Shown: positions 5,840-11,650 of the stretch, piece by piece | Layout of the letters: the number at the start of each line of letters is the position of its first letter | Position numbering within the stretch: position 1 is the stretch's first letter | NCBI GenBank assembly: GCA_016218905.1 | Contig: JACRCS010000966.1 | Span: 1-11,650, forward strand | Length of the DNA stretch: 11,650 nt | Direction of reading: 5' to 3' | From: Deltaproteobacteria bacterium | GTDB lineage: Bacteria; Desulfobacterota_C; Deferrisomatia; Deferrisomatales; JACRMM01 | Notes under the pieces: generated by a model | What the model was told of the DNA's origin: nothing | Database searches by the model: none | Seen by the model: the letters and a program-made list of their open reading frames with translations, nothing else | Position numbers and translations under genes: made by a program

Positions 5840-6031
5840 CTAGTGGACGGGGTCTTCGGCCTCGTCGAGTTCCGAGACCTCGTCGTCCGAGGCGGGGATG
5901 CGGTACTCCTCCGCGAGCCACTTGCTCAGGTCGAGGAGTTTGCAGCGCTCGGAGCAGAAGGGCCGGAAGGGGTTGCCTTCCCAGGCGGTCTTCGTGCGGC
6001 AGGTGGGGCAAGGAACTTCCATGTCCTCCAT
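5840..6031 (-). CDS. yacG: YacG zinc-finger protein (DNA gyrase inhibitor family)
   Basis: A 63-residue zinc protein of the YacG family (PF03884); E. coli YacG binds GyrB and inhibits gyrase. The zinc ligands are C8 and C11 (CPTC) and C26 and C30 (FCSERC), followed by the family's K-x-x-D-L-x-x-W (K31-W38) and an acidic tail. Length is as expected (E. coli about 65). The ATG at 6031 lies one base after the TAA of the upstream gene, so it is probably translated by coupling; its own ribosome site is weak. An in-frame ATG at 6022 is possible but sits too close to the GGAGG before it. In many proteobacteria yacG lies by coaE; here it ends an operon with a PilZ-like gene and a nucleotidyltransferase-like gene. 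Confidence 0.92.
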   Translation of the reverse strand: MEDMEVPCPTCRTKTAWEGNPFRPFCSERCKLLDLSKWLAEEYRIPASDDEVSELDEAEDPVH

Positions 6032-6032
6032 G

Positions 6033-6944
6033 TTAGCCGATCCCGATCCGTCGGGGAACCGCCTCCTGTCGCGCTGCGGCGCGCGGATCCCAGGCGAGCA
6101 CCTCCTGCACCGAAGCCAGGGCGGCAGTCGCAGGGCGCTCCCAGCCGAAGCCCGCGACGGCGGTGAGCGCGCGCCCCAGGGCCGCGAGGCCGAAGCGCGC
6201 GACCGTCCACGGCACGTCCACCAGGCGCAGCAGCCGGGCCGCGCCCTGCCGGACCGCGCAGAGGCGGGCGAGCAGGAGCGCGAGTTGCAGATGGGCGGGG
6301 ATCTCGAAGCACCACGCCTCCCGCCACTCGATCTGCGAAGACCGGGCGAGGAGTTCCTCGGCCTCCGCGAAGGGGAGGTCGTCCGTTCCGAGCGCCCAGT
6401 GCACTCGACAGACGAAGGCGAGATCGGCCCCGAGGAAGAGCGAAGAGGTCTTTCCCGGGCGCCCTCCCGCCGCAGAGAGGCCGAGACCGATCAGGATCTG
6501 CTTCGCCCGCTCGAGCTCGCGAGGGGAGACGAGAATCTCGCTGTGGGCGTGGGGGCGCAGGGCCGCGTGCGGATAGACCTCCTCGGCGAGCCAGGTTCCG
6601 CCCAAAGGTGCGGCGGCGACGCGTTCGGACGCGAGCGCCCCCAGTACCTCTCCCACGTGCCGGCTCCGGAGCGACTGGGCGGCGAAGTTCTTCCAGAACA
6701 CCCGCCGGATCTTCTCCGGCGGGCTCACCGGTTCGGCGGCCGCGGTCAGGCGCCAGTAGAGCATGGGCCCGAGCCCCTCGCTCACGGCGCGAGCGAGCCA
6801 GCCGGGCTCTTCCATGGAGGCAGCTTCTCGCGCGACGGCGCCGAGCGCCTCCGGGGAAGGCGCAGGCGTGCAGACGGCCATCCAGTGCCGGGCACTGCCT
6901 TTGGGAGACGGGCCGGACCGCCTCGCGCCGAACGGGTACTCCAC
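6033..6944 (-). CDS. Nucleotidyltransferase-like protein (PF14907 type) with degenerate active site
   Basis: This 303-residue protein aligns by eye with the uncharacterised nucleotidyltransferase family (NTP_transf_5, PF14907). It has the expected series: G-L-G-P-M-L-Y-W-R-L (57-66), W-K-N-F-A-A-Q-S-L-R (85-94), a glycine turn LGG (114-116) where the family has LKG, Y-P-x-A-x-L-R-P (124-131), a strand I-L-V followed by an L-E-R-A-K helix, a C-R-V-H-W-A-L segment and a late L-V-D-V-P-W. The metal-binding D-x-D that normally follows R-P is H134-S135-E136, so both aspartates are changed and catalysis is doubtful. GTG at 6944 is taken as start because GGAGGG lies 7 bases upstream; ATG at 6881 is an alternative. 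It follows the PilZ-like gene by 20 bases and abuts yacG by 1. No substrate is suggested. Confidence 0.68.
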   Translation of the reverse strand: MEYPFGARRSGPSPKGSARHWMAVCTPAPSPEALGAVAREAASMEEPGWLARAVSEGLGPMLYWRLTAAAEPVSPPEKIRRVFWKNFAAQSLRSRHVGEVLGALASERVAAAPLGGTWLAEEVYPHAALRPHAHSEILVSPRELERAKQILIGLGLSAAGGRPGKTSSLFLGADLAFVCRVHWALGTDDLPFAEAEELLARSSQIEWREAWCFEIPAHLQLALLLARLCAVRQGAARLLRLVDVPWTVARFGLAALGRALTAVAGFGWERPATAALASVQEVLAWDPRAAARQEAVPRRIGIG

Positions 6945-6964
6945 TTCCCTTCCCTCCTCGCTCC

Positions 6965-7888
6965 CTACTTGCGGGGCGGCTTTTCGGTGGCGGGATGCTG
7001 CAGCAGGGCCGACTTCAACTCGATCTGGTCAATGAGCTGGAAGTCCGAGAGCCGGCCGTCTTTGAGCACCGACTTCAGTTCGAGGATGAAGGCGTCGCGC
7101 CGCTGCCGGGAGACGACCCCCTGGAGGGTGACCACGCCGGGCCCGGGCGCGAGATCCAGGGTCAGGACGAGTCGCCTGCCCTCCGCTGCGGCCCTCACCA
7201 CTTCCTCCGACGGACACCGGACGCGGACGAAGCGCTCCGAGAAGTCCTCCAGCGTCCCTTCGTGCGCGGCGCCGTCGCCGGGAATCTGGAGAACGGCGGG
7301 GATCCGCGTTCTCATCCGGTAGAAGCGGCGCTTATCGGCGAAGGAGAGCGTGGTGAAGAGGGGATCGAGGATGACCACCCGCTGGTTCACGTAGGGCCCG
7401 CCGGCCAGCGTCGTGGTCGAGCGGACGAGCGCACGGATGTTGGGAACGCGCCCGTACGGACTGAAGCAGAAGAGCGTCAGGAGGTTTCCCCGCTCGAAAT
7501 CGTTGACCGGTTTCTGGACGAGCTTCTCTTCGGGTTCGTTGCGGCCGAGCGGCCTGAAGTCGATCTCGCTCCTCGTCTGATAGGGAATCACGAAGTAGAG
7601 GTTGCGGACCCGCTCGAGCAACAGGTCCGGCGCCTCGGCCCGGAGGCGCAGGAGGGAGCGCCCGCCCGCCGTCTCCTTGACGATCTCGTCCCGGGCGTAG
7701 AGGAAGTGGCGGTCGATGCTGTAGCCCATGAGGACGGACTCCAGCCGGAGCTCTCGCTTCGTCTCGGGCGCGTAGAGGATCCTCGTCCCGATGGGGAAGT
7801 GGCGCAGGACCTCGCCGACCGCCTCGGGCGACCAGCGATCGGGCTCCTCGACTTCCGGCGCGGCGAAGAATCTCGACAGGAGTCCCAT
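6965..7888 (-). CDS. PilZ-like domain protein, possible cyclic-di-GMP receptor
   Basis: A 307-residue soluble protein with no signal or membrane segment. The C-terminal part (about 183-290) looks like a PilZ domain: K-R-R-F-Y-R gives the R-x-x-x-R motif (R187, R191), then a beta-rich stretch with D215-F-S-E-R-F220, and a late V-V-S-R strand followed by F-I-L-E-L. In the usual D/N-x-S-x-x-G motif the glycine is replaced by Phe220, so cyclic-di-GMP binding is uncertain. The N-terminal part (about 33-105) has a G-T-R-I-L-Y beta start like YcgR-type N-domains, and the middle (110-180) I do not recognise. ATG at 7888 has GGAG 5 bases upstream. It heads the operon with the nucleotidyltransferase-like gene and yacG, and diverges from moxR. 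Confidence 0.6.
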   Translation of the reverse strand: MGLLSRFFAAPEVEEPDRWSPEAVGEVLRHFPIGTRILYAPETKRELRLESVLMGYSIDRHFLYARDEIVKETAGGRSLLRLRAEAPDLLLERVRNLYFVIPYQTRSEIDFRPLGRNEPEEKLVQKPVNDFERGNLLTLFCFSPYGRVPNIRALVRSTTTLAGGPYVNQRVVILDPLFTTLSFADKRRFYRMRTRIPAVLQIPGDGAAHEGTLEDFSERFVRVRCPSEEVVRAAAEGRRLVLTLDLAPGPGVVTLQGVVSRQRRDAFILELKSVLKDGRLSDFQLIDQIELKSALLQHPATEKPPRK

Positions 7889-7923
7889 GGCGGCTCCGTG
7901 CTGGGAGGGCTGAATCAGGGGCT

Positions 7924-7951
7924 CTTATCGGCCTGCGGGTGGCGAACTCAA
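7924..7951 (-). promoter_or_regulatory. Possible promoter for the PilZ-NTase-yacG operon
   Basis: On the minus strand TTGAGT (7951-7946) and GATAAG (7929-7924) are 16 bp apart, each four of six to consensus. Transcription would start near 7917, about 29 bases before the PilZ-like start codon. The match is modest; it is the best pair I see in this divergent intergenic region. Confidence 0.35.
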
Positions 7952-7982
7952 ACCGAGAGCAGGCCGGCGAAGGGGGAGCGTC

Positions 7983-8011
7983 TTGGCGGCCCAATCCCGT
8001 CGTGCTATGTT
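7983..8011 (+). promoter_or_regulatory. Possible promoter for the moxR operon
   Basis: TTGGCG (7983-7988) and TATGTT (8006-8011) are 17 bp apart, and TG precedes the -10 by one base (TGCTATGTT), an extended -10. Transcription would start near 8018, leaving a leader of about 45 bases that contains the palindrome CCGGCGCCGG (8031-8040) before the AAGGGG ribosome site at 8052. The divergent promoters are about 35 bp apart and could share control. Confidence 0.45.
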
Positions 8012-8062
8012 CGCTGGGATTTCGGAGTGGCCGGCGCCGGTCGCCTTATCGAAGGGGATGCC

Positions 8063-9082
8063 ATGGAGGAAACGGGTTCGTTGCGCCCCCTCGATGACGT
8101 GGAGCTCGCCCGGGAGGCGGCACGGGCGAGCGCAGCCGTCGCCGGGGAGATCGGAAAGGTCATCGTCGGCCAGAAGCGGGTGATCGAGCTCCTCCTGGTC
8201 GCGCTCTTCTCGCGGGGGCACGGGCTCTTCATCGGAGTGCCCGGCCTGGCGAAGACGCTGCTCATCCGCACGCTGGCCGAAGTCCTCCACCTCGACTTCA
8301 AGCGGGTCCAGTTCACGCCGGACCTCATGCCTTCCGACATCACCGGCACGGAGATCCTGGCCGAGGATCCGGTGACGGGCCGGCGCTCCTTTCAGTTCGT
8401 GCGGGGGCCGATCTTCGCGAACATCCTCCTCGCCGACGAGATCAACCGCACCTCGCCCAAGACGCAGGCCGCGCTCCTCCAGGCCATGCAGGAGTTCAAG
8501 GTGAGCGTCAGCGGCGTGGATCATCCGCTGCCGCTGCCCTTTCTCGTCTTCGCCACACAGAACCCCATCGAGCAGGAGGGCACGTATCCGCTGCCCGAGG
8601 CGCAGCTCGACCGGTTCATGTTCTCCATCGAGATGGAGTACCCGTCGGCCGACGAGGAGCTCGAGATCGTCCGGAAGACTACCGGCGGAGCCCCGCCGGC
8701 CCTGGCGAAGGTCCTCGAGCCGGACTTCCTGCGGCTCGTCCAGGACCTGGTCCCTCGCGTGCCCGTCGCCGACGCGGCCCTCGAGTACGCGGTGCGGCTC
8801 GTGCGCGCCACCCGGCCCGGGCCGACCGCTCCCAAGGCCGCCCAGGAGTGGGTCGCCTGGGGGGCGGGACCGCGGGCCGCGCAGCACCTGGTCCTCGGCG
8901 CCAAGGCGAGGGCACTCCTCTCGGGCCGCTTCGCGGCGGGCCTCGAAGACGTGCGCAGTCTCGCCCTGCCCGCCCTCAAGCACCGGATCGTCCCGAACTT
9001 CCGGGCCGAAGCGCGGGGAATCGGCCCCGGCGAAATCCTCACCGAGGTGTCCGAGGCCCTGCCCGGGTTTTCCGGTGCTTGA
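8063..9082 (+). CDS. moxR: MoxR family AAA+ ATPase
   Basis: A 339-residue MoxR-type AAA+ ATPase (AAA_3, PF07726), thought to act as a chaperone or remodeller for VWA-domain partners. Walker A is GVPGLAKT (58-65, K64), Walker B is LLADEIN (122-128, D125-E126), sensor 1 is the Asn of ATQNP (N167), and the family hallmark EQEGTYPLPEAQLDRF follows (170-185). Near the C-terminus are the lid features WGAGPRA and ALPALKHRI. ATG at 8063 follows AAGGGG by 5 bases; the frame stays open far upstream but only as an antisense shadow of the minus-strand genes. Length matches the family (about 320-340). The stop overlaps the DUF58 start by 8 bases, so the two are translationally coupled. Confidence 0.95.
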   Translation: MEETGSLRPLDDVELAREAARASAAVAGEIGKVIVGQKRVIELLLVALFSRGHGLFIGVPGLAKTLLIRTLAEVLHLDFKRVQFTPDLMPSDITGTEILAEDPVTGRRSFQFVRGPIFANILLADEINRTSPKTQAALLQAMQEFKVSVSGVDHPLPLPFLVFATQNPIEQEGTYPLPEAQLDRFMFSIEMEYPSADEELEIVRKTTGGAPPALAKVLEPDFLRLVQDLVPRVPVADAALEYAVRLVRATRPGPTAPKAAQEWVAWGAGPRAAQHLVLGAKARALLSGRFAAGLEDVRSLALPALKHRIVPNFRAEARGIGPGEILTEVSEALPGFSGA

Positions 9083-9977
9083 CCGGTCCGAGCTCTTCGA
9101 CTCCGAGCTCGTGGCCCGGCTCACCCGCCGGGAGATCCCCGGCCCCCCCTCTCCTCACCCGTACCGGGGAATCCACCGGAGCCCGCGCCGGGGCGCGAGC
9201 CTCGAGTTCTCCGAGCACGCGGAGTACTCGCCCGGAGAGGACCTGAGGAACCTCGACTGGAAGGTGTACGGCCGCACTGACCGGTTCTTCGTCAAGCGCT
9301 ATGAGGACGAGCGACACCAGCGGGCGGTCTTCCTCGTCGACGCCAGCGCTTCCATGTCGTACGGCGGGCTCGACGGCGGCACGCGCGCCTCCAAGTACCA
9401 CCTCGCGGCACGCGCGGCGGTCGCACTCGCCGCCTGCCTCACTCATCAGGGCGACGCCGTCGGACTCCAGCTCGCCGGAGCCGAGGCGGCCTTCCTTCCG
9501 CCCCGGGGCGGCCCGGGCCACCTGGAAGCGCTGATCGAGCTCCTGGGCCGCGCGGTCCCACGCGGGCTGGCCCGGCTCTCCGCCGCCGGGAAGCTCGTGG
9601 CCGAGCGGCTCGGCCGGGGAGCCGCGGTCTTCGTCCTCTCGGACTTCCTCGATGAAGACGAGGAGGGGCTCGAGGCGCTGCGGCTCTTGAAGGCGCTCGG
9701 AATCTCCCCGCGGGCCGTTCAGGTCCTCCACGCGGACGAGCTCGATCTTCCCTTCGAGAACACGACGCGCTTCCTCGACCTGGAGGAGTCCGGGAGCCTC
9801 GTCCTCGACCCCGTGGCGGTGCGCCGGGCCTACCGCGAGGAGGTCGCGGCGTTCGTGGACCGCGTCCGCGCGGCGGCCGAGAGCCTGGGAGCTCCGCACG
9901 CGTTCGTCGCGACGGGTTCCGATCCCGCGCCCGCCCTGGCGGGGCTCTTGAGAACACTGGACCTGGAACGGGGCTAG
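9075..9977 (+). CDS. DUF58 protein (MoxR-associated VWA-like)
   Basis: A 300-residue DUF58 protein (PF01882). The family signature is complete: G-I-H-R-S-P-R-R-G-A-S-L-E-F (32-45), Y-S-P-G-E-D-L-R-N-L-D-W (51-62) and V-K-R-Y-E-D-E (73-79), followed by a VWA-like core with the metal site D89-x-S91-x-S93 in LVDASASMS. Later F-V-L-S-D-F-L-D supplies the second metal-site Asp. There is no membrane segment, so it is probably cytoplasmic or peripheral. The GTG start at 9075 lies inside the end of moxR, and its TAG stop shares its G with the next GTG start. Such proteins are nearly always next to MoxR; a role as substrate or adaptor of the ATPase is inferred from that association. Confidence 0.93.
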   Translation: MLDRSELFDSELVARLTRREIPGPPSPHPYRGIHRSPRRGASLEFSEHAEYSPGEDLRNLDWKVYGRTDRFFVKRYEDERHQRAVFLVDASASMSYGGLDGGTRASKYHLAARAAVALAACLTHQGDAVGLQLAGAEAAFLPPRGGPGHLEALIELLGRAVPRGLARLSAAGKLVAERLGRGAAVFVLSDFLDEDEEGLEALRLLKALGISPRAVQVLHADELDLPFENTTRFLDLEESGSLVLDPVAVRRAYREEVAAFVDRVRAAAESLGAPHAFVATGSDPAPALAGLLRTLDLERG

Positions 9978-11650
9978 TGGACCCGCTCGCGCCCTTCCTC
10001 CGCCCCTGGCTCCTCTGGGGACTCGTCGCCGTTGCCCTCCCGATCCTCATCCACCTGCTCGGCCGGCGCAGGGTCCGCACCGTTCCCATCGCCACGCTGC
10101 GGTTCCTCGAGAGGGCGAGCGCCCGCGCCGCCGCCCGGTGGAAGCTCCGGCGACTCCTGCTCCTCCTCGCCCGGGCCGCCGCCATCGCGTGTCTGGCGCT
10201 CCTCTTCGCGGGCCCGGGCTGCCGGGACGAGGGCGCTTCGGCCGGTCCGGCCCAGTGGGTGCTCCTCCTCGATACGTCGCCCAGCATGGCGAGCGTCGCC
10301 GGCCGCGAGTCGTGCCTGGACCGCGCCAAGGCGCGGCTGATGTCGCTCGTGGACGCGGCAGGGCCGTCGGACCGCTTCCTCTTCGCGACGACGCGCGCCG
10401 GCGAAGAGCCCCGCTGGCGGCGGGGTTTCTCGGCGGATACCTCTTCCGTACGGCGAGAGCTTCGCGACGCCCGGGTCGAGTTCGGCGATCACCGGACCGA
10501 CCGGGCCGTCGAGCGGGCCCTACGGCTCCTGGAGGGCGTCGACGGCGGCCGGGTGGCGCTCGCAACCGACCTCCAGGCCTCGGCCTGGCCCCCGGGCCGC
10601 GTGCCGGGCGTAGGGACCGTGCCGATCACCGTCCTGGACGCGGGACTGCCCGCGCCGAAGAACGCCTGGGTCGCCTCCGTGGAGGAGGCGGAGGGCGGCC
10701 TCGCGGCCCGCCTGGGGCGGATGGGGCCCGGCGACGAGGGCGCCCGGCGGACGGTTCGGCTCCGCCTCTCCGACGGCCAGGCAGCGACCGCCTTCGTGGG
10801 GGGCGGCGAGGCGGCGTTCCAGGTGAGGACGCCCGGGTCCTCCTACTCGGGATCGGTTCACGTGGAGCCCGGGGGGGACCTCCCCCTCGACGACGAGCTC
10901 GCCTTCACGGCGCAGGAGCACTCCGCCGCGCGGATCCTCCTGGTGGACGGCGATCCCCGGGAGTTCCTCATCCGCGACGAGCTCTTCTTCGTGAGGCGGG
11001 CGCTGGCGCCGGGCGGGAAGCTCGGGCGCACCTTCCGCACTCGCGAGGTGAAGGCCTCCGACCTGGGGCCTCGGGATCTGGAGGGCGTGGACGCGTTCTT
11101 CCTCGCCAACCCGGGCCCGCTCTCGGGTCCGGTGGTGGCGGCCCTCCACGCCAGGGTCGAGGCCGGCGCGGGGCTCGTGGTCACGTCGGGAGACCGCTGG
11201 GGAAGGGCCGACGCGGGCCCGATGACCGCGCTCCTCCCGGCTCCGCTCCGCGACGTGGTCTATCTCGCTCCCCAGGCCGCCTCGCGCCGGCCCTACGAGC
11301 TCGTCGACGGCGAGCTCTTGCAGGGGCCGATGGCTCTCTTCCGGACCCGCGCGGCCGGCGACCTCACGGCTACCCGGGTCTGGACGTACCGCGTCCTGGA
11401 GTCGAAGCCGGCCCGGGCGAGCACCGTGCTCCTGCGCCTCGAGAACGGAGCCCCGCTCCTCCTCGAGCGGACGCTCGGGAAGGGGCGGAGCCTCTTCCTC
11501 GCCACCACGGTCGACCGGGACGGCTCCGACCTCTGCCTCCAGGCTGCGTTCATCCCGTGGCTGGAGCGCCTGCTCCTCTACGCCGCGGGCCGGCTCGAGC
11601 CCCGCGCGCCGTCGCCGGGGGTCGCCGGCCGGCCGACGGCGCTCCCGTAC
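9977..11650 (+). CDS. BatA-type VWA membrane protein, 3'-partial
   Basis: An open frame of 558 codons begins with GTG at 9977, overlapping the DUF58 stop by one base, and has no stop before the window ends. The N-terminus has the BatA layout (PF07584): F-L-R-P-W-L-L-W-G membrane segment (about 10-28), the P-I-L-I-H-L-L-G-R-R-R signature, T-V-P-I-A-T-L-R-F-L, and a second membrane segment (about 59-78). A VWA domain follows with the metal site D99-x-S101-x-S103 (LLDTSPSM) and A-T-D-L near 197. Further on come I-L-L-V-D-G-D-P (about 320-327) and a V-D-A-F-F-L-A-N-P stretch with A-G-A-G-L-V-V-T-S-G-D (about 369-402), which resemble the class I glutamine-amidotransferase-like fold found in long BatA relatives. 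The inner membrane is the likely site. A C-terminal membrane segment may lie beyond the window. Confidence 0.88.
   Translation, partial: MDPLAPFLRPWLLWGLVAVALPILIHLLGRRRVRTVPIATLRFLERASARAAARWKLRRLLLLLARAAAIACLALLFAGPGCRDEGASAGPAQWVLLLDTSPSMASVAGRESCLDRAKARLMSLVDAAGPSDRFLFATTRAGEEPRWRRGFSADTSSVRRELRDARVEFGDHRTDRAVERALRLLEGVDGGRVALATDLQASAWPPGRVPGVGTVPITVLDAGLPAPKNAWVASVEEAEGGLAARLGRMGPGDEGARRTVRLRLSDGQAATAFVGGGEAAFQVRTPGSSYSGSVHVEPGGDLPLDDELAFTAQEHSAARILLVDGDPREFLIRDELFFVRRALAPGGKLGRTFRTREVKASDLGPRDLEGVDAFFLANPGPLSGPVVAALHARVEAGAGLVVTSGDRWGRADAGPMTALLPAPLRDVVYLAPQAASRRPYELVDGELLQGPMALFRTRAAGDLTATRVWTYRVLESKPARASTVLLRLENGAPLLLERTLGKGRSLFLATTVDRDGSDLCLQAAFIPWLERLLLYAAGRLEPRAPSPGVAGRPTALPY

Noticed and set aside
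5898..7322. Plus-strand open frame opposite yacG, the nucleotidyltransferase-like gene and the PilZ-like gene
   Set aside because: Arg/Glu/Gly-rich with no domain; the minus-strand genes have ribosome sites and operon spacing.
8031..8040. CCGGCGCCGG palindrome in the moxR leader as an operator
   Set aside because: A 10-bp all-G/C palindrome is likely by chance in DNA of this composition; no flanking symmetry supports it.
6608..8062. N-terminal extension of moxR by 485 codons
   Set aside because: The upstream part is antisense to the PilZ-like and nucleotidyltransferase-like genes. The ATG at 8063 has a good ribosome site and gives normal MoxR length.

Overview
The window is GC-rich bacterial chromosome with dense short-gap or overlapping operons, strong third-position G/C preference and several GTG starts. 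A lipobox lipoprotein of the Slp outer-membrane family, a periplasmic Do-type protease, GluQRS and YacG point to a Gram-negative bacterium. The mix fits proteobacteria-like or deltaproteobacterial-type lineages or related GC-rich phyla (Myxococcota, Desulfobacterota, Methylomirabilota, Acidobacteriota). No marker gene here fixes the phylum. I see no rRNA, tRNA, CRISPR array, transposase or phage cluster.

Layout. (1) 2-1242, plus strand: the 3' part of a small holin-4-like membrane protein, translationally overlapped by gluQ (glutamyl-Q tRNA(Asp) synthetase). (2) 1243-1341: two blocks of 9-bp repeats facing each other as a large inverted repeat. (3) 1418-2312, plus strand: a DUF309 protein overlapping an Slp-type lipoprotein, ending 4 bp from a convergent gene. 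(4) 2317-3969, minus strand: an ANL-superfamily acyl/aryl-CoA ligase with a clear sigma70-like promoter and a 15-bp palindrome just downstream of it. (5) 4124-4172: heptamer tandem repeats, then a strong hairpin terminator closing htrA. (6) 4270-5676, minus strand: a Do-type HtrA serine protease with two PDZ domains; its promoter region carries an 11-bp-spaced direct repeat of the OmpR/PhoB-box kind. (7) 5790-5829: another 9-bp repeat block. (8) 5840-7888, minus strand: a three-gene operon of a PilZ-like protein, a degenerate nucleotidyltransferase-like protein and YacG. (9) 8063-11650, plus strand: a MoxR AAA+ ATPase, a DUF58 protein and a BatA-type VWA membrane protein, all overlapping; the last runs off the window.

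How the genes work together. The MoxR-DUF58-BatA set is the well-known but mechanistically obscure MoxR/VWA module, a AAA+ chaperone with MIDAS-bearing partners at the membrane. HtrA and Slp are envelope housekeeping or stress genes. The ligase looks singly and specifically regulated. The least conventional part is the PilZ-like/pseudo-nucleotidyltransferase/YacG operon, where both upstream proteins have lost part of their family's signature residues. I found no convincing wholly new system; the regulatory architectures, the degenerate enzyme and the repeat families are the parts most worth checking.
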